Shown: in pieces, positions 59,898 to 64,000 of the stretch
How positions within the stretch are numbered: the stretch's first letter is position 1
How the letters are laid out: the number at the start of each line of letters is the position of its first letter
Notes under the pieces: generated by a model
Databases searched by the model: none
What the model was told of the DNA's origin: nothing
The model's input: only the letters and a program-made list of their open reading frames with translations
Program-made: the position numbers and the translations under genes
Source: Gloeopeniophorella convolvens
Taxonomy: Eukaryota; Basidiomycota; Agaricomycetes; Russulales
Assembly (NCBI GenBank): GCA_022496205.1
Contig: WTXD01000025.1
Coordinates: 310,001 to 374,000 of the forward strand
Length of the DNA stretch: 64,000 nucleotides
Direction: 5' to 3'

Positions 59898-62173
59898 TCA
59901 GTCTCGCCTGCCCGCACCAGGCGCTGGGGCCGGGGGAGAGGTCGGCGGGGGAGAGGCTGCACCCGAAGCGTGAGCGGTGGCAACGGGAAGAGGGAAGGTG
60001 GGTTGCCGGGGGCGTTGGGGTGGCCCGGCCGCCGAGGGCTCTGGAAAGAGCCAGGGGGGTACCAATGGCTGCGATTCATTTGGGGGAACTCCGGTGTCGG
60101 GGTTCTGTGGCACGCTTCCATTCGGAACAGGCAGCCACTGTTCGTCGTCTCCTGGGTCAGGGTGCGCGCTGTATCCGCTGATAGTGCCTTGGGCGGAGGG
60201 TCCTCCTAGGGTCTGATACACATCGGGATCGGGGAAAGGAGGAGAGGTTTGGGTCCAGCCGACGAACTCCTGGAGGTCGGATGGCAAATCAGATACTCGC
60301 CAATTACGGAGGAGTTCCCGCAAAACGATTTTCAACTCTTCCCGAGGCGAATTGCCCATCCAGGAGCGGAACGATCTGGTCAAACGAGAGTTCTTCTCGA
60401 GCGCGATCAGCAAGGGCATGGATTTAGAGAAGAGTTTGGTAGCCAGGACCAGTTCGGTGCTCCTCTTGTTTCGGCGGTAGGCATTCGAAGGCGCGAAATC
60501 TTCGCCAAGTTGGCACCGGAGGAGCTCCAGCTCGTCCGCTTTAGCGCCGGTCCAAACATTATGGATCCGCATCGCGGCGACCATAGCTTGGACGAAATGC
60601 GCCCGAAGAGCGACGTGAGGGCTAGAAACTGCGTAGTCCTTCGCTGACTTCTGCGCCAGTGACCAGGTCTCCGTGGACAGCGGGGCCCAGGGATCCTCCG
60701 CGCCTTTGGTCCATCGGGCCCACATCGCCTCGAAGTGACGCTCCGCAGCCTTGGGAAGGCACCAGATGGCCCCGATGCATGCGTCGATGCGGCGCTTGTG
60801 AAGAGGTTTGGAAAGGAAGCCGCTCGAGCAGGTCGTGAGCAGCCTGTCGATTACCGGGACGACTGATGCCTCCAATTCTTGCTTGAAATCCGCTCCCGGC
60901 GTGTTCTTGTCGACGTCTCGAGTCTCCCAGCCCTCCTTGCATTCTTTGGTTTCATTTTGAAAGAGGTCGGGAAGGCCATTGAGGAACCGCTCGAAGTCGT
61001 CATCGCGGTCCATGTGAGTCAAGGTCCACTTCAGCGCACGGAGGTCGATATCTCGGGGAAGTGCATAGGCAGCGTCTTCAAAGGCGCGACGCATGCCCTG
61101 TTTGACGACCTTCACGAGATCCTGGCCGTTCGCCGTGCGAGGAGCGATCCATGCGAAGGCGAGACGTGTCAACTTTTTGAGGAACCAGAAGAATGGCGTG
61201 AGCTGCGTGGCGTACGGCGCGTCGTGCCAAAACACCCCAATGAAGGTGAGTAGGGAGTACCATAGGATAGCAGCCGCGATGGCCACCAGCAGTACTTGGG
61301 AGATGGTTTCATTGATAGGGAGGAAGAATTCGAGCAGCCCGACGTAGAAGAACAGCATTCCGGCGTGCATGAGGAGCGGGATGAGCTCAAGGCTGACCTC
61401 GAAGTAGAACTTCTTGACACCCTCGGCAAAGTACGAGCGAATGCGCGCGCGTTTTGCCAGAGGGTATGGCCTGTCCTTGTATCTCATATATTTGAGGCTC
61501 CATTGTTGCCGAATCGTCACCAACAGGGCGCAGTATAGGTTCAAGGAGACGCTGAGGAGCCAAAGGATGTTCACCCGCACGGCAGAATTGGTAGGCTTGA
61601 AGCCGGATTCAACCTCTTGAGCGGTCAACGGGTCGACTGAGGACCCTCCATTTGACAGCGCGGACAGCTGTTGGGACATTCGGGTAAGAAGAGCGTTTGT
61701 CGTGTTGGCCGGGTTGGGTTGCAGATTCTGGACACCGGCAATGACGAAGGCGGTCACTACAGCAGAGAAGAGACCAGTCTAACACGTTTACTAGGTGTCA
61801 GACGCACGACGTGATCTGTGCATGGTCGTACTCACAAACACTAATATGCCGTCCCCGTCGTCGTTCCACATCTCACATTGTTCCTTATCGTATTTCACAG
61901 CTCGAGAGAGATACATCCCCCATATCTTGGACGATGGATCCTTGTTCGGTGTCTAGTCAGTGTGGGCATTGCGCCTGAGTCACGAGGCAACCAACCTGTG
62001 CTATGGAACGCCAGTGTAAGAGACAGGTGAAACCAGAAAGCCCGCAGCACTTACTAGGGATAGCGCCACTACTCCTTTGCCCTGGGGCCCCGGTAGGTTG
62101 TGACGGCGAGTTAAAAGAATAACTTATGGTGGGCCCAGCCTCTTCCGTGTCTCCAAATGCAGTTTCTGCCAAA
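59898..62173 (-). CDS. DUF6535 membrane protein, basidiomycete family
   Basis: The signature region is complete: DPSSKIWGMYLSRAVKYDKE and QCEMWNDDGDGILVF in an exon near 61830-61935, an intron, then TGLFSAVVTAFVIAGVQNLQPNP and INILWLLSVSLNLYCALLVT-like sequence (VNILWLLSVSLNLYCALLV), QQWSLKYM, and two further helices (LIPLLMHAGMLFFYVGLLEF, VLLVAIAAAILWYSLLTF). A long soluble region with helices follows, then a Pro-rich tail, stop at 59898. The family is large and Agaricomycete-specific, of unknown function, often expanded near mobile elements. An upstream exon with ISYSFNSPSQPTGAPGQRSS (about 62055-62150) probably belongs to it; the first exon and start codon are unresolved, perhaps the ATG at 62573. 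Confidence 0.8.
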
Positions 62174-64000
62174 ACAGAGTCACGATATGTTTCTCGGCAG
62201 TAACTCCAGGTTAGTTACGAACCTGATGATGATTTCATCCCCTCTTCGTCACCTTTTCTGAACCTCCTGTCGAAGAGCATGGTACTCGACCGATAGATGT
62301 GAGACGAGGCGTGATTGGCGCAGATGTAGGAAAAATGAGAATAGCCCCGGCTGGGTCGACAGATACAGGATGGACGCTCTGATTTAAGGTCAACAGGGAC
62401 TGTCTGTCGTACGGAGTTTGAACGAGCGCATCACTCACATCCACGAACCTCGCGAGGTGTTCGACATGAGGCCACCGCACGACCATCTGTTCACGGGAGC
62501 TAGCCTGAAGGGTGCCCGTCTTGAGCCCCCATGTGTCTAAGGTGGGTCTACCCCTTTCTGCGGAACTCCGCATAGGTGTATCAGGAAAAGAGCGGTCAGT
62601 GATAGATCTCGTTGAGCCACATCTAAGCCTTCGGAAGTAGGGCGCAGAGGAAGGGCGCAGAGCCGAAATGGTGGAAATTGGTACCGGCAGTGCGTCCAGC
62701 GAGGGTAGCGTTTCTCATGAGCACAACACGCGGAGCGCTGGTCGTAGGTGTAAGGGCTCTCAGGCCGTTTGCGATCGAATTTGCGCCAGCCTCTGATCAG
62801 TATGAATCAGGGAGAAGAAAATATCAGGCATGAGGCAGAGCTCACAGAATTCGAAAACTCCACGCAGCACCTCCCAAAGGCCCCAAACCGCCGCGGACCC
62901 CTTCCGCGCGTCGCGCGTCATCGCACACCATGTCATCGGAAGCACTACTGCTTCTCTCATACAACAACACCGGTTCGGACACGAGTCTATCGTCCGGCGA
63001 GCCTTTACACTGACACACGACGTGAACAAGACGGGCGCATATGAGTGTCTCCCATCTTCTGTCACAGTGAAGATCATCAGGGAGGCCTATCGGATGGATG
63101 AGAGGCTTACATTGAGCGAGGTTGATGAGTGCGCATTGTGATGATACTGGATCGAGTCGCTGCCTAGTCGTAGGAATGCAACGAATGAGAGGGTATGAAA
63201 TGATAGAACGTTCTATGAATGTCACGACCGCAAGACAGCAAGGCCCATCCGCAGCTCGTCATCGGAGAATGGCCCAGGCCAGCAGCAGGACGTAACCGAT
63301 TACATACTGTCGTCGAACCGAAGTGCTTGCATAGGAAAGGTTCGGCGTTCGCTGACTGTACTGAGGTTCGCGGAAGTTGCAGCTGATCCTGCATCCGATT
63401 GCATTTCACCTACCATGATGCCGTAGTCACTGTGATTTCATTGCAAATCGACTTCGGCCTGACACATGGAGACTGAAAAGGTTGATCACGAATGGCCGGT
63501 TGTAGCGCGCCCTTGATGACGGGGGTACGTCCCAAGAAAGTGGATATTTCTGGGGTAGGCACGGAGTTGCCACCGTACCTGCAAGCCTTCCCGGGAGGGA
63601 GTAATAATCAGTATGAGAACCTTATTGTTGAACATACACAAAGTCAGGATGGAATCAACGTTGTGATTGAGTGGACATTTTAGAGGCCAAGATGAACATA
63701 AGGCTCTGAGTTGGCGTTGCGAAGCCGCAGCGCAGTGAGGGCTGCTGGCAATTTCTGGCCTGGTGGTTTTTTGCCTGTGCTCGCGAGCGTGGGATATAGT
63801 CGCCATATGCAGTATACGCACCTCAAGCGGCGGTTGCCGCCCTGTTGCCGCCGCGACCGCTGTTGCTCTGCGACCGAGCTTGTTGCTTGTGCTCGAGCTT
63901 GCACTGAGCTCAGTGCGGTGTGCAACGGGTCTCTATTGCATAAGCCCTCGGAACCTCCTGATAGACCTCGGAACAGCATTCCAATCTCATGCGCTTGGAC
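62174..64000. other. Right end of window, no gene firmly recognised
   Basis: It may contain the 5' exon and promoter of the DUF6535 gene (an ATG at 62573 on the minus strand). A short plus-strand frame at 63492-63683 (VDISGVGTELPPYLQAF) looks somewhat protein-like but has no family match I can name. Confidence 0.4.

Noticed and set aside
63492..63683. Small gene at the right end
   Set aside because: Protein-like for about 45 residues but without recognisable family, splice partners or promoter; too weak to list as a gene.

Overview
The window is nuclear DNA from a filamentous basidiomycete, most likely a wood-decaying member of the Agaricomycetes. The genes are packed with introns of about 50-70 bases and very short exons, the third codon positions of conserved genes are strongly GC-rich, and several families seen here are basidiomycete-specific: a class II manganese peroxidase, a fruit-body lectin, a DUF6535 membrane protein and Ser/Thr-rich single-pass proteins. 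A white-rot lifestyle is inferred from the peroxidase; no order is claimed.

Layout. At 2-680 there is the 3' part of a multi-pass membrane protein. At 2185-3725 (-) a mitochondrial carrier is split into 13 exons, three of them 10-11 bases long. At 4210-11171 (-) lies a very large Bem2-type RasGEF/PH/RhoGAP protein. A 4 kb stretch without a recognisable gene follows, ending in the promoter of a manganese peroxidase (15284-17280, +), which converges on a Trk potassium transporter (17697-21513, -). Trk is divergent from Mediator subunit 31 (21976-22521, +). From 23 to 38 kb there is a dense housekeeping block: a single-pass surface protein, the PP2A methyltransferase, eIF4G, an alpha-arrestin, a TMEM70-like protein, Tim22 and dynactin p25.

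From 38.5 to 46.7 kb, two paralogous flavocytochrome b2-like enzymes flank a small isocitrate lyase/PEP mutase superfamily enzyme that resembles oxaloacetate acetylhydrolase. Together they can be read as an oxalate/glyoxylate locus. One paralogue ends in a peroxisomal-type tripeptide and neither has an obvious mitochondrial presequence.

From 47.9 to 57 kb the DNA is accessory. A 2.7 kb segment carrying a four-helix membrane-protein gene is duplicated, a third and older copy of that gene follows, and a lectin gene with a premature stop sits between the first two. One repeat unit is interrupted by an 876 bp element with 14 bp terminal inverted repeats and an exact 8 bp target duplication, as in hAT transposons. 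Nested inside it is a tRNA-derived, SINE-like sequence. The window ends with a cupredoxin-fold GPI protein (58159-58987, +) and a DUF6535 protein (59898-about 62173, -).

A caution for the reader: about a dozen conserved coding exons in otherwise healthy housekeeping genes change frame by exactly one missing base. The pattern looks more like deletion errors in the assembled sequence than gene decay. It is listed as a finding and noted in the affected entries.
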